Shown: in pieces, positions 1-5,891 of the stretch
How the letters are laid out: each line of letters begins with the position of its first letter
How positions within the stretch are numbered: the stretch's first letter is position 1
Assembly: GCA_050050615.1 (NCBI GenBank)
Contig: JASFTV010000232.1
Location: 1-5,912, forward strand
Direction: 5' to 3'
DNA: 5,912 nucleotides
Source of the DNA: JASFTV01 sp050050615
GTDB lineage: Bacteria > Desulfobacterota > DSM-4660 > Desulfatiglandales > HGW-15
Program-made: the position numbers and the translations under genes
The notes under the pieces: generated by a model
Told to the model about the DNA's origin: nothing
The model's database searches: none
The model's input: only the letters and a program-made list of their open reading frames with translations

Positions 1-900
1 AGGCAGATGCTCGGTCCACTGGGCCGTCTCACGAAGACGACTCAACGAATAGCGGAAGGTGACTTTAGCCCACATAGGGCGCACAGGCGGTTCAAGGACG
101 AGTTTTCCGATTTTACCATCGCTATCAACCGGATGGCAAGGGAGCTTCAACATCGCCAGAAAATTCTTGTAGAATCTCAGAAGTTGAAGTCATTAGGTAC
201 ATTGACTGCCGGGGTGGCCCATGAGATCAACAACCCTTTGAACAACATATCCACCTCTTTCCAAATCCTATCGGAGGAGATCTCTGACCGGCTTTCTGAG
301 TATCACAGGGGGCTTCTGGCTTCGGTTGAGAGTCAGATCATCAAGGCAAGAGATATTGTCCGTGCCCTCCTGGAGTTCTCCAGGGAGAGCGATTTCGTGC
401 TCAAACCGGCAGACATCCGGGAAGTTGTTGATGACACCCTCAAACTGATCAAAGGAGACATACCTTCTCACATCAGAGTCAGAGTAAATATCCCCGAACG
501 GATAGAGATAGAGGTGGGCAAAGCTCGTCTGCAGCAGGCCCTTTTGAATCTGATCACAAACGGAATCGATGCAATGCAAGAGGAAGACGATGGTCTCTTG
601 ACGATTCAAGGCTCGGCAGACCGAGGAGACCAGGTATTCCGTTTAGAGATTGCTGATACAGGTATAGGGATACCTCCTGAACACATCCCGCAGATCTTTG
701 ATCCTTTTTTTACCACCAAAGAAGTGGGGCATGGTACCGGCATGGGCTTGTCAGTGACTTATAGGATTATCAAGCGCCACGGAGGAAATATGTCCGTAGA
801 GAGTGAGTTGGGAAAGGGTACCAAGTTCATCATTTTACTCCCCCTTAGTAGAAATCGGGAGGCCGGCTATGGCGAAGAAAACTCGCATCCTCATCGTTGA
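1..900 (+). CDS. sensor histidine kinase, 3' part (HAMP-HisKA-HATPase_c), 5' truncated by window
   Basis: This is the C-terminal part of a sensor kinase; the frame is open to the window edge, so the sensor and membrane segments lie upstream. Numbering from the Met at base 7, residues 1-50 look like the end of a HAMP linker (LGPLGRLTKTTQRIAEGDF, then a DEF.....N.M helix). The H-box GVAHEINNPLNN follows, with the phospho-accepting His at residue 72. The ATPase domain shows an N-box (LLNLITNGIDAM, about 179-190), a G1 box (ADTGIGIP, 216-223), an F-box (FDPFFTTK, 231-238) and a G2 box (GHGTGMGLS, 241-249). The family autophosphorylates the His with ATP and passes the phosphate to a response regulator Asp. 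The H-box type (HEINNPL) is that of NtrB/AtoS-like kinases, which pair with NtrC-family regulators, as here. Its last 32 bases overlap the regulator gene, so the two are probably translationally coupled. The Met at base 7 is not the true start. The signal sensed cannot be told. Confidence 0.95.
   Translation, partial: RQMLGPLGRLTKTTQRIAEGDFSPHRAHRRFKDEFSDFTIAINRMARELQHRQKILVESQKLKSLGTLTAGVAHEINNPLNNISTSFQILSEEISDRLSEYHRGLLASVESQIIKARDIVRALLEFSRESDFVLKPADIREVVDDTLKLIKGDIPSHIRVRVNIPERIEIEVGKARLQQALLNLITNGIDAMQEEDDGLLTIQGSADRGDQVFRLEIADTGIGIPPEHIPQIFDPFFTTKEVGHGTGMGLSVTYRIIKRHGGNMSVESELGKGTKFIILLPLSRNREAGYGEENSHPHR
857..862 (+). promoter_or_regulatory. ribosome binding site of the response regulator
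   Basis: GGGAGG lies six bases before the ATG at 869, inside the 3' end of the kinase gene. It decides the start. The upstream in-frame ATG at 803 would add 22 residues that are only a read-through of kinase sequence in another frame and are not part of a receiver fold, while the 869 start gives the expected MAKKTRILIVEDD beginning. Confidence 0.75.
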
Positions 901-2227
901 AGACGATCAACTCGCAATGAAAAATCTGGAACACATCCTGACAGGTAGTGACCGCCAGATCCACTCAATTGATAACGGACCAGGTGCACTGAAGGCACTC
1001 GAATCTCGGGAATATGATCTGGTCCTGACCGACCTCCGTATGAAGAAAGTGGACGGAATGGAAATCCTCTCGACAGCCAGGGAACTTCATCCCGATACCG
1101 AAGTGATTATGATAACCGCATATGCTACGGTCTCATCGGCGATCGAGGCAATGAAGAAAGGAGCCTTTCACTATATCCCGAAGCCTTACAACATCGACGA
1201 GGTCAGGGCGATTGTAAGACAAGCCTTAGAAAAGAGGCGTCTCAAGGAGGAACTCAAGGAGCTGAAGCGAGAATTCAGGAACCGAGTAGGAGCGCCCTTC
1301 CTCGTTGGCAAGAATCGGAAGATGCAAGAGCTTCATGAGACCATACTTTGCGTCGCTCCAACCGACAGCAATATTCTCATCATGGGTGAGACCGGAACCG
1401 GTAAGGAACTCGTCGCAAGAGCCATTCACTACAATAGCAACAGGGCGGAGATGCGTTTCCTTCCGTTTAATTGTGGGGCCTTTACTGAGGAACTCGTTGC
1501 CAATGAGCTCTTCGGACATGAAAAGGACGCTTTCACAGGTGCGACGCGAACCAAGGTTGGCCTTCTCGAGGCTGCGAATGGTGGGACAGTATTCTTAGAC
1601 GAGATCGGGGATATGCCTGCCTCTATGCAAGTGAAGCTCGTTCGGGCGATTGAGGAGAAGTCGCTGCTTCGGGTCGGCGGCACCCAAGCCATCCCGGTGG
1701 ATATCCGGGTTTTAGCAGCAACGAATAAGGACTTAAAAAGGGTGGTGGAAGAAGGTCATTTCCGGCAGGACCTTTACTACCGACTCAATGTGGTGAGCCT
1801 CTTTGTTCCCCCGCTTGCCGAACGAAAGGACGATATTCCCCTTCTGGCCCACCACTTTGTTCGAAAATATGCCAAGATTCAGCGAAAGGATATCCAAGGG
1901 ATCACCCAGGAGATGATGGATATCCTGTTGAACTATCCCTTTCCAGGCAATGTCAGGGAATTGGAGAACATCATAGAACGGGCTGTGACCCTCGAGAATG
2001 GTCCTTTCCTCACAGTGGAAGGCCTTCCGGAAGAGCTGAAAGGCATCTCCTTCAAGGCCCGCCGGCCCACTACTCAGCCTTTTCCTACCCTCGAGGAGAA
2101 CGAGAGGGATTACATCAACTGGGTCCTCGAACAGACCCATGGCAACAAGACCAGGGCGGCCGAGATCCTGAATATCGACCGCGTCTCATTGTGGCGAAAG
2201 CTCAAGAGATACGGAATTGAAGATTGA
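869..2227 (+). CDS. sigma-54-dependent response regulator, NtrC family (receiver-AAA+-Fis HTH)
   Basis: This complete 452-residue protein has the usual NtrC-family length and order. The receiver (about 5-120) has acidic E11/D12/D13, phospho-acceptor D55 (LVLTDLRM), switch T83 and K105 (IPKPY). After a charged helical linker, the AAA+ domain (about 145-385) has Walker A GETGTGKE at 173-180, Walker B VFLDEIGD at 241-248 and NVRELENIIERAV near its end. The C-terminal Fis-type helix-turn-helix (NKTRAAEILNIDRVSLWRKL) ends two residues from ILNI-type family termini. Phosphorylated members bind upstream sites as oligomers and use ATP to open sigma-54 promoters. Oddity: the sigma-54-contacting loop reads DAFTGA (220-225) instead of GAFTGA; the key F-T pair remains. 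The gene overlaps the kinase gene by 32 bases, so the kinase is its likely partner. Its target may be the convergent transporter unit or genes outside the window. Confidence 0.96.
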   Translation: MAKKTRILIVEDDQLAMKNLEHILTGSDRQIHSIDNGPGALKALESREYDLVLTDLRMKKVDGMEILSTARELHPDTEVIMITAYATVSSAIEAMKKGAFHYIPKPYNIDEVRAIVRQALEKRRLKEELKELKREFRNRVGAPFLVGKNRKMQELHETILCVAPTDSNILIMGETGTGKELVARAIHYNSNRAEMRFLPFNCGAFTEELVANELFGHEKDAFTGATRTKVGLLEAANGGTVFLDEIGDMPASMQVKLVRAIEEKSLLRVGGTQAIPVDIRVLAATNKDLKRVVEEGHFRQDLYYRLNVVSLFVPPLAERKDDIPLLAHHFVRKYAKIQRKDIQGITQEMMDILLNYPFPGNVRELENIIERAVTLENGPFLTVEGLPEELKGISFKARRPTTQPFPTLEENERDYINWVLEQTHGNKTRAAEILNIDRVSLWRKLKRYGIED

Positions 2228-2325
2228 TCTCCTTCCCGGCCAGTATATCAGGGGGCTTTGAGCTGGATGATGCCAATAGTCTTTACCTCTTTTCTCAATA
2301 AAGAGAGTTTTAAAGGAGGTCACGC

Positions 2326-3141
2326 TCATTCCTTTTCGCGGAAGGGAACGACAGGCAAAAATTGAATTCTTATGTCTTTTATCCCAGGAATCAATGCCAC
2401 AGCTTTTTTCATTTCCCGGGACAAATCTTCTTCCATAGATACATGAGCGTGCGTCTTGACGTATACAACCCCGTCTTGTGAGTATACCTCGATATCCGGA
2501 TTTATGTTTATCAAAGCGGCCTTAGCTGCAGAGGCGAGAGCGAGATTGTTCATCATTCTCTGAGATTCCGCTGTGGTGTTAAAACGCTCCAATGTGGCTG
2601 TATGGCATATGAGATCCACTGCATCTCCAACCGTTATTTTGTGGAGATGGATGACGATATCATAGAGACCAGGATCCGACGTGTCTATCTCGTAAAGGTG
2701 CCGGCTCCATTTTCTTCGCTGTCCATCCAATTTTTTGATAGTACGTACCGCCTCTTTTTTTTCAACTCCATTACGTTCCATAACAATTCTTATTCGATTC
2801 TCCACATCAGCGAGGATCCGTACCTTGAGCACGTGCGGAACATCCCTTACGAAGAAGTGACCTGCGAACCCATGATACACCACGTTGTCTTTTTGTAGGT
2901 GCTTAAGGATGGCTGCTTGAATATAGGCAATATATTTCTCTTTCCCATAGGTAAATCGATCAAGAATCGAGGGGGCATCTCGAATGGCGTGTAAGAGCTT
3001 AATCTCAGGAACATTGAATTCTTTCGAGGCCTCGAGCAGGACCTCCCGAGAAACGCACCGGTAATTCAACTCTTGGGCTGTTTTTTCCGCCACCTCTTTT
3101 CCATGACTATAAGAGCCTCTGGATACTGTGATTATCGACAT
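2326..3141 (-). CDS. cytidylate-kinase-like protein with C-terminal BON domain
   Basis: This 271-residue protein has two parts. Residues 1-185 resemble the Cytidylate_kin2 group of P-loop nucleotide kinases: a start of MSIITVSRGSYSHGKEVAEK, then helix-rich sequence with DAPSILDRFTYGKE (55-68), a strand and loop VVYHGFAGHFF (87-97), VLKVRILAD (104-112) with following Arg/Glu-rich helices (lid-like), and YDIVIHLHKITVGDAVD (159-175). Residues about 193-262 fit a BON domain: helix MNNLALASAAKAAL, strands DIEVYSQDGVVYVKTHA, helix and PGIKDIRIQF. BON domains usually bind phospholipid or act as protein or nucleotide contact modules. No signal peptide is visible, so it is probably cytoplasmic. The P-loop GSYSHGKE has Glu where kinases carry Ser/Thr, so catalysis is uncertain. 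ATG start; the preceding GGCAGGA is a weak ribosome site. It is last in the - strand unit, separated from the previous gene by 159 bases, and may have its own signals. The substrate cannot be inferred. Confidence 0.88.
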   Translation of the reverse strand: MSIITVSRGSYSHGKEVAEKTAQELNYRCVSREVLLEASKEFNVPEIKLLHAIRDAPSILDRFTYGKEKYIAYIQAAILKHLQKDNVVYHGFAGHFFVRDVPHVLKVRILADVENRIRIVMERNGVEKKEAVRTIKKLDGQRRKWSRHLYEIDTSDPGLYDIVIHLHKITVGDAVDLICHTATLERFNTTAESQRMMNNLALASAAKAALININPDIEVYSQDGVVYVKTHAHVSMEEDLSREMKKAVALIPGIKDIRIQFLPVVPFREKE

Positions 3142-3168
3142 GATCCTGCCTATCTTTGCAATGATATC

Positions 3169-3201
3169 CCCGAAATGCCGATTTCGGGTCTTCTGTAGAA
3201 G
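3169..3201. repeat. two adjacent palindromes in intergenic region
   Basis: A perfect 8-4-8 inverted repeat (CCCGAAAT, loop GCCG, ATTTCGGG; 3169-3188) is followed after one base by a second palindrome CTTCT-GT-AGAAG (3190-3201). They lie 28 to 60 bases before the start codon of the kinase/BON gene. No T-run follows on either strand, so they do not look like a standard intrinsic terminator. They could be an operator, an RNA processing structure, or a copy of a dispersed intergenic repeat. The sequence alone does not decide between these. Confidence 0.55.
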
Positions 3202-3262
3202 GTGAGGGGCTGGTTCAACTTCCGCATTTGTTTGAGATTTACAGGTGCTTCAGGTAACTCCA

Positions 3263-3295
3263 AGCTGAGCACTGAATCGTCCACTGCTGACAGCT
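3263..3295. repeat. imperfect hairpin just after the DUF1634-like gene
   Basis: AGCTG (3263-3267) and AGCA (3268-3271) can pair with CAGCT (3291-3295) and TGCT (3285-3288), giving nine base pairs with a two-base bulge and a 13-base loop. It begins six bases after the stop codon of the - strand membrane protein gene. It could stabilise or end the mRNA, but no U-tract follows, and a nine-pair stem in 160 bases may be chance. Confidence 0.25.
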
Positions 3296-3300
3296 CTTCT

Positions 3301-3864
3301 TTACCCTGTAGGTACGGAAATAAGTCCAACCATGGAACTTATGATTATCACCGCTGCAACAACCCCCAGAGTCCCGAAAAATATATTTCTTTGCTTGAAA
3401 AGGTACCAAGCGCTGGCCAGCGTCGCCGGTATGACCGCAAAGACACCCAGAGCAATGCCCGATTCAGTTAAACCGTTGCCGGTCTTCAGATGCGACAGAT
3501 ACCAGTGTCCTTGTGGCAAAGCACCGACACATCCTTGCCAGATTTCGGGAACAGTCTTGCTCTGCCAGATGGCGCTTAAAAGATAGGTCGGTTCGAGGTA
3601 GTTGGCTTTGGCGGTGAAAGTAAATACCATACCCACCATGACAATCACCGCGGCAGCTACAGTTCCCCAGTAAACGATATCTCCATAAACCCTGCTGGCA
3701 AGAGATGGTTTGAGCCCCAAAATTTCCTTGGCTACCTCGGGCTCGCCTGCTTCTGCAAAAGTGACCGCTCTCATCATCCGGTCGTGCCATTCTCGAAAGC
3801 TGACCTGTTCGCGTTTATCTTCTGCAATAGCTTGAGATTCTAAGACAATAAGTTTTTCGACCAT
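3301..3864 (-). CDS. three-helix membrane protein, DUF1634-like, with N-terminal FAEAG motif
   Basis: This 187-residue protein has a soluble N-terminus of about 58 residues followed by three predicted membrane helices: about 61-84 (DIVYWGTVAAAVIVMVGMVF), 134-156 (ESGIALGVFAVIPATLASAW) and 160-183 (NIFFGTLGVVAAVIIISSMV). The loop between the first two (85-133) is long and has several Trp residues, one Cys (C112) and little charge. This layout matches DUF1634 proteins, small membrane proteins commonly encoded beside TauE/SafE permeases, and here the permease gene is immediately upstream. The match is by architecture and context, not by a diagnostic motif. The N-terminal stretch RAVTFAEAGEPEVAKEIL (32-49) is the motif shared with two other proteins of the unit and is not part of the membrane domain. 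The ATG start is well supported by AAGGAGGA (3873-3880) eight bases upstream. Likely role: partner subunit of the permease in the inner membrane; function unknown. Confidence 0.85.
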   Translation of the reverse strand: MVEKLIVLESQAIAEDKREQVSFREWHDRMMRAVTFAEAGEPEVAKEILGLKPSLASRVYGDIVYWGTVAAAVIVMVGMVFTFTAKANYLEPTYLLSAIWQSKTVPEIWQGCVGALPQGHWYLSHLKTGNGLTESGIALGVFAVIPATLASAWYLFKQRNIFFGTLGVVAAVIIISSMVGLISVPTG

Positions 3865-3928
3865 CGCTCACTTCCTCCTTTTCTGCAAAGAGCAAGGTGT
3901 TCTGTCAAATGCATGCGAAACTGCATAC

Positions 3929-4936
3929 TTAGAAGATGGGGATATTGACACCAAAGAGGGTTTCCAACCCTCGGCTTAGCAGTTTTACACTGGTAAGAAA
4001 CAGTATCACTATGAGTATTTTTCTTACGATGCCAACTTTTGTCCGAGCCAGAATATGAGCTCCCAAAATGCCGCCAATGACCTGCCCCACCATCCATGGG
4101 CCGGCAAACACAGCTATCAACGCACCATAGGTGATGTACGGCCAGACCGCACAGGAGTTGCCCAGGGCCAGTAAAACCCCGCTGCAGGCTGCAGAAACCT
4201 TCAAAGGGGTGGCCATCACAAAATTGAGAACCGGTACCACGGCCCAACCACCACCAAGACCAAAAAAACCCCCTGAAAATCCCACCAGGATAAAAAGAAG
4301 TCCTCCTAAAAAAGCTCGTGTCGATTGATAGAAGACCGGTCTGTTAGTAGATTCTTCCCAATACCCGCCTCCCAGACCAAGTTTTCGGCTTAGGTTATCC
4401 ACCTTTTTTGGTTGGGGATATTCTATTTTTGTTCCCCCGAAGACAAACAAGAGAGCGGTGAAAATAAGGATAATTCCAAGTGACAAACGGACGATAGCGT
4501 CACCTGTGGCGCCCATGGATTCGGACAAGAATATGGCGGTAAAGCTACCCCCTAGACCTCCCACTACAAAGGGGACCGCACAGAAAAAAATGAGCCTTAC
4601 GTCCGAGAGGCCTTTCTTCATGAATGGTCCGCTGGATATCAAGCCGCTAAACATAGCCACTACAAGACCGGTCGCTCTAACAATAAGGGTATCGATGGAA
4701 GTAAAGGCAAGTACCACAGGTGTAAAGAGGACACCGCCTCCGATGCCTGCAATAACTGCAAGGATTGCTATGGCGGTACTCAGGACAAATGACCCAGCAA
4801 CAATACCCAACATCTCAGGCGAACTGAGCACTTCATTCCCTGAGATCTCAGAAAACATGGCTATGACGATATAACCACCCACCGCTAAAGCAATAAGCAC
4901 TGTCAATTCTGGAACTTTCTTTAGAACCGCCTGCAT
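3929..4936 (-). CDS. TauE/SafE-family permease (putative sulfite/organosulfonate exporter)
   Basis: This 335-residue polytopic membrane protein has eight to nine hydrophobic segments: about 10-28, 44-64, 66-80, 85-102, 114-137, 148-167, 207-240, 246-266, 272-295 and 304-321, some of them probably paired or broken helices. The two halves repeat the family signature: AVIAGIGGGVLFTPVVL at 60-76 and GFSGGFFGLGGGWAVVPVL at 219-237, each with a GxGGG turn followed by a Pro. A hydrophilic stretch of about 40 residues (168-206) separates the halves. Three Cys (119, 251, 262) lie in or near membrane segments of the second half. The family (PF01925) moves anions such as sulfite, sulfoacetate or other organic acids across the inner membrane, but members vary and the substrate cannot be read from sequence. 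The ATG start has AGGAGG (4941-4946) four bases upstream. It lies 33 bases after the USP-like gene and 64 before the DUF1634-like gene, so co-transcription is likely. Confidence 0.93.
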   Translation of the reverse strand: MQAVLKKVPELTVLIALAVGGYIVIAMFSEISGNEVLSSPEMLGIVAGSFVLSTAIAILAVIAGIGGGVLFTPVVLAFTSIDTLIVRATGLVVAMFSGLISSGPFMKKGLSDVRLIFFCAVPFVVGGLGGSFTAIFLSESMGATGDAIVRLSLGIILIFTALLFVFGGTKIEYPQPKKVDNLSRKLGLGGGYWEESTNRPVFYQSTRAFLGGLLFILVGFSGGFFGLGGGWAVVPVLNFVMATPLKVSAACSGVLLALGNSCAVWPYITYGALIAVFAGPWMVGQVIGGILGAHILARTKVGIVRKILIVILFLTSVKLLSRGLETLFGVNIPIF

Positions 4937-4969
4937 TTTTCCTCCTGTGACTAAGATTAGGAGCGAGAT

Positions 4970-5551
4970 CTAGGAAGCCGGTGAAAACACAGTAATCGCC
5001 GTCAGATGCCTTTCTTCGGCACGGTTTGGCCAAGTTTCTGGCTCACTTACCACAAAGTTGATCCGTCGTATTTCCTTACGAACTTCCTGAATGCAACGTT
5101 TGATTTCCCCCAGTTTGACAATATGTCTGAAAGGAATTCCCTTTGCTTCACAGCGACGATGAAATGTGGCAATGCTCTGGTCGTACTTGGATAGCCATTG
5201 TTCGTTCATGATGCTACAGAAAGGAGCCGTAGTCGTCCTATCCCTGCCTGCAGGTAGAACATTTAGGGCGACAATCTCGTAGTTCATTCGTTCAGCAAAT
5301 CCCAAGGCGTAATCAACGACAGCCTTGGAGAAAGATTGTCCGTACCCCAGGGCCAGGATCTTGCGCTTAATGGGTTGCTGCTCAGCGACAATCTCTTGAG
5401 CAACTTGATGCATTCCCGCTTCCGCGAAAGTTATGGCTTCCATGGTGCGGTCCACACTGTCGCTGAAGCTACCCTGGTCCTCCACCCTGACCCTGGCTTC
5501 CTCAAGAGCTTTTCCGCGAGGCCAAAGCCAGTCTCTGAGTTTTCTAAGCAT
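4970..5551 (-). CDS. universal-stress-protein-like protein with N-terminal FAEAG motif
   Basis: This is a 193-residue soluble protein. Residues 1-58 are a charged helical extension containing DRTMEAITFAEAGMHQVAQE (34-53). The following 130 residues look like a Usp (Rossmann-like alpha/beta) fold: strand KRKILALGYG (62-71), helix SKAVVDYALGFAERMN, strand YEIVALNVLP (91-100), helix NEQWLSKYDQSIATFHRRCEAKG, strand IPFRHIVKLGE, helix IKRCIQEVRKEIRR, strand NFVVSEPE, and final strand LTAITVFSP. The Gly-rich ATP-binding signature G-x2-G-x9-G-[ST] found near the end of ATP-binding Usps is not visible, so this may be a non-nucleotide-binding member. I chose the ATG at 5551 (MLRKLRDWLW). An in-frame GTG at 5590 would add 13 residues, and neither has a good ribosome site, so the start is uncertain. 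Placed 33 bases before the permease gene, it is probably a cytoplasmic accessory or sensor subunit. Confidence 0.83.
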   Translation of the reverse strand: MLRKLRDWLWPRGKALEEARVRVEDQGSFSDSVDRTMEAITFAEAGMHQVAQEIVAEQQPIKRKILALGYGQSFSKAVVDYALGFAERMNYEIVALNVLPAGRDRTTTAPFCSIMNEQWLSKYDQSIATFHRRCEAKGIPFRHIVKLGEIKRCIQEVRKEIRRINFVVSEPETWPNRAEERHLTAITVFSPAS

Positions 5552-5625
5552 GTCGCTCGACTTCACCGGTAATAAGAGTGCCCTTCCCACGAACCAAGTC
5601 GTGTAAGCCCGGAGGCGGAGATTGA

Positions 5626-5814
5626 TTACTTATGATCTGACGGGGCCCTGAGCTCCATCCTCGCCCTCCGTCTCTGCCGGGTAGCAGGAGCCCGCTTGAC
5701 TTTCCTGGGTCGATCCTTTTTCCTCTTCAAGAACTCCCTTGCCGTCTTCTCATCACCTGCTTCCGCAAAGGTGATGGCTACCAGCAAGTCCTCCAATCTC
5801 TTTCTTAAACCCAC
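5626..5814 (-). CDS. small basic protein with FAEAG motif
   Basis: This 62-residue protein starts at GTG. Residues 5-30 hold the shared motif (EDLLVAITFAEAGDEKTARE), probably two short helices around the Ala-Gly turn. Residues 29-52 are very rich in Lys and Arg (KRKKDRPRKVKRAPATRQRR), a likely disordered nucleic-acid- or membrane-binding tail. No signal peptide or membrane segment is seen. It is the first gene of the - strand unit, 74 bases before the USP-like gene. AAGGAGG (5824-5830) nine bases before the GTG supports the start. A competing ATG at 5836, with an even better ribosome site, opens a different frame that stops at 5753. One base less in the run of four T (coding strand, 5816-5819) would fuse that start to this frame as a 69-residue protein. 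I do not recognise a named family beyond the motif; function unknown. Confidence 0.72.
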   Translation of the reverse strand: MGLRKRLEDLLVAITFAEAGDEKTAREFLKRKKDRPRKVKRAPATRQRRRARMELRAPSDHK

Positions 5815-5823
5815 GAAAATCGC

Positions 5824-5830
5824 CCTCCTT
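5824..5830 (-). promoter_or_regulatory. ribosome binding site for the small basic protein (GTG start)
   Basis: AAGGAGG on the - strand lies nine bases before the GTG at 5814. A second strong site, AAAGGAGGT at 5842-5850, lies five bases before an ATG at 5836 in another frame. The FAEAG coding frame makes the GTG the preferred start unless the sequence carries a one-base error. Confidence 0.55.
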
Positions 5831-5852
5831 TTCCATTTCTTACCTCCTTTAA

Positions 5853-5868
5853 AACAAAATAAATGCCA
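5853..5868 (-). promoter_or_regulatory. sigma-54-like -24/-12 promoter candidate
   Basis: TGGCATTTATTTTGTT on the - strand matches the sigma-54 consensus TGGCAC-N5-TTGCW at TGGCA and TTG with exact spacing, but has T for the -12 C. The predicted start near 5842 would give a 28-base leader holding the ribosome site at 5824-5830 before the GTG. It would cut off the upstream ribosome site at 5842-5850. The mismatch in the -12 GC dinucleotide is a real weakness, and no sigma-70 pair was clearly better. Confidence 0.35.
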
Positions 5869-5880
5869 AAACTATTTTGG
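5866..5880. promoter_or_regulatory. 15-bp palindrome overlapping the -24 element
   Basis: CCAAAA-CTA-TTTTGG is a perfect 6-3-6 inverted repeat. Its CC/GG end coincides with the -24 GG of the promoter candidate, so a protein bound there would compete with polymerase. It may be an operator; the AT-rich arms make chance more likely than for a mixed sequence. Confidence 0.4.
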
Positions 5881-5891
5881 TTGGTCTAAGT

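Noticed and set aside
803..868. Longer N-terminus for the response regulator from ATG 803
   Set aside because: The 22 extra residues lie wholly within the kinase coding region and precede a normal receiver start. ATG 869 has a good ribosome site.
2287..2311. Possible terminator between the convergent blocks (CTCTTT / AAAGAG stem, then TTTT)
   Set aside because: The stem has only six mostly A-T pairs, the loop is seven bases and the T-run is four bases. It is too weak to call.
2602..2898. 98-codon + strand open frame inside the kinase/BON gene
   Set aside because: It is opposite a gene with clear domain matches, its translation is low in complexity and shows no family features, and no ribosome site is seen.
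3157..3172. Sigma-54-like GG-N10-GC element before the kinase/BON gene (CGG...TTGCA)
   Set aside because: It would start transcription about five bases before the ATG, leaving no room for a ribosome site, and the -24 half matches only at GG.
3840..4247. 135-codon - strand open frame overlapping the permease gene
   Set aside because: It is a frame shadow of the permease, rich in Cys, Trp and His, with no membrane helices or motifs.
4458..4874. 138-codon + strand open frame inside the permease gene
   Set aside because: It is antisense to the permease, and its Pro/Thr/Ile-rich composition is typical of reverse-complemented membrane-helix codons.
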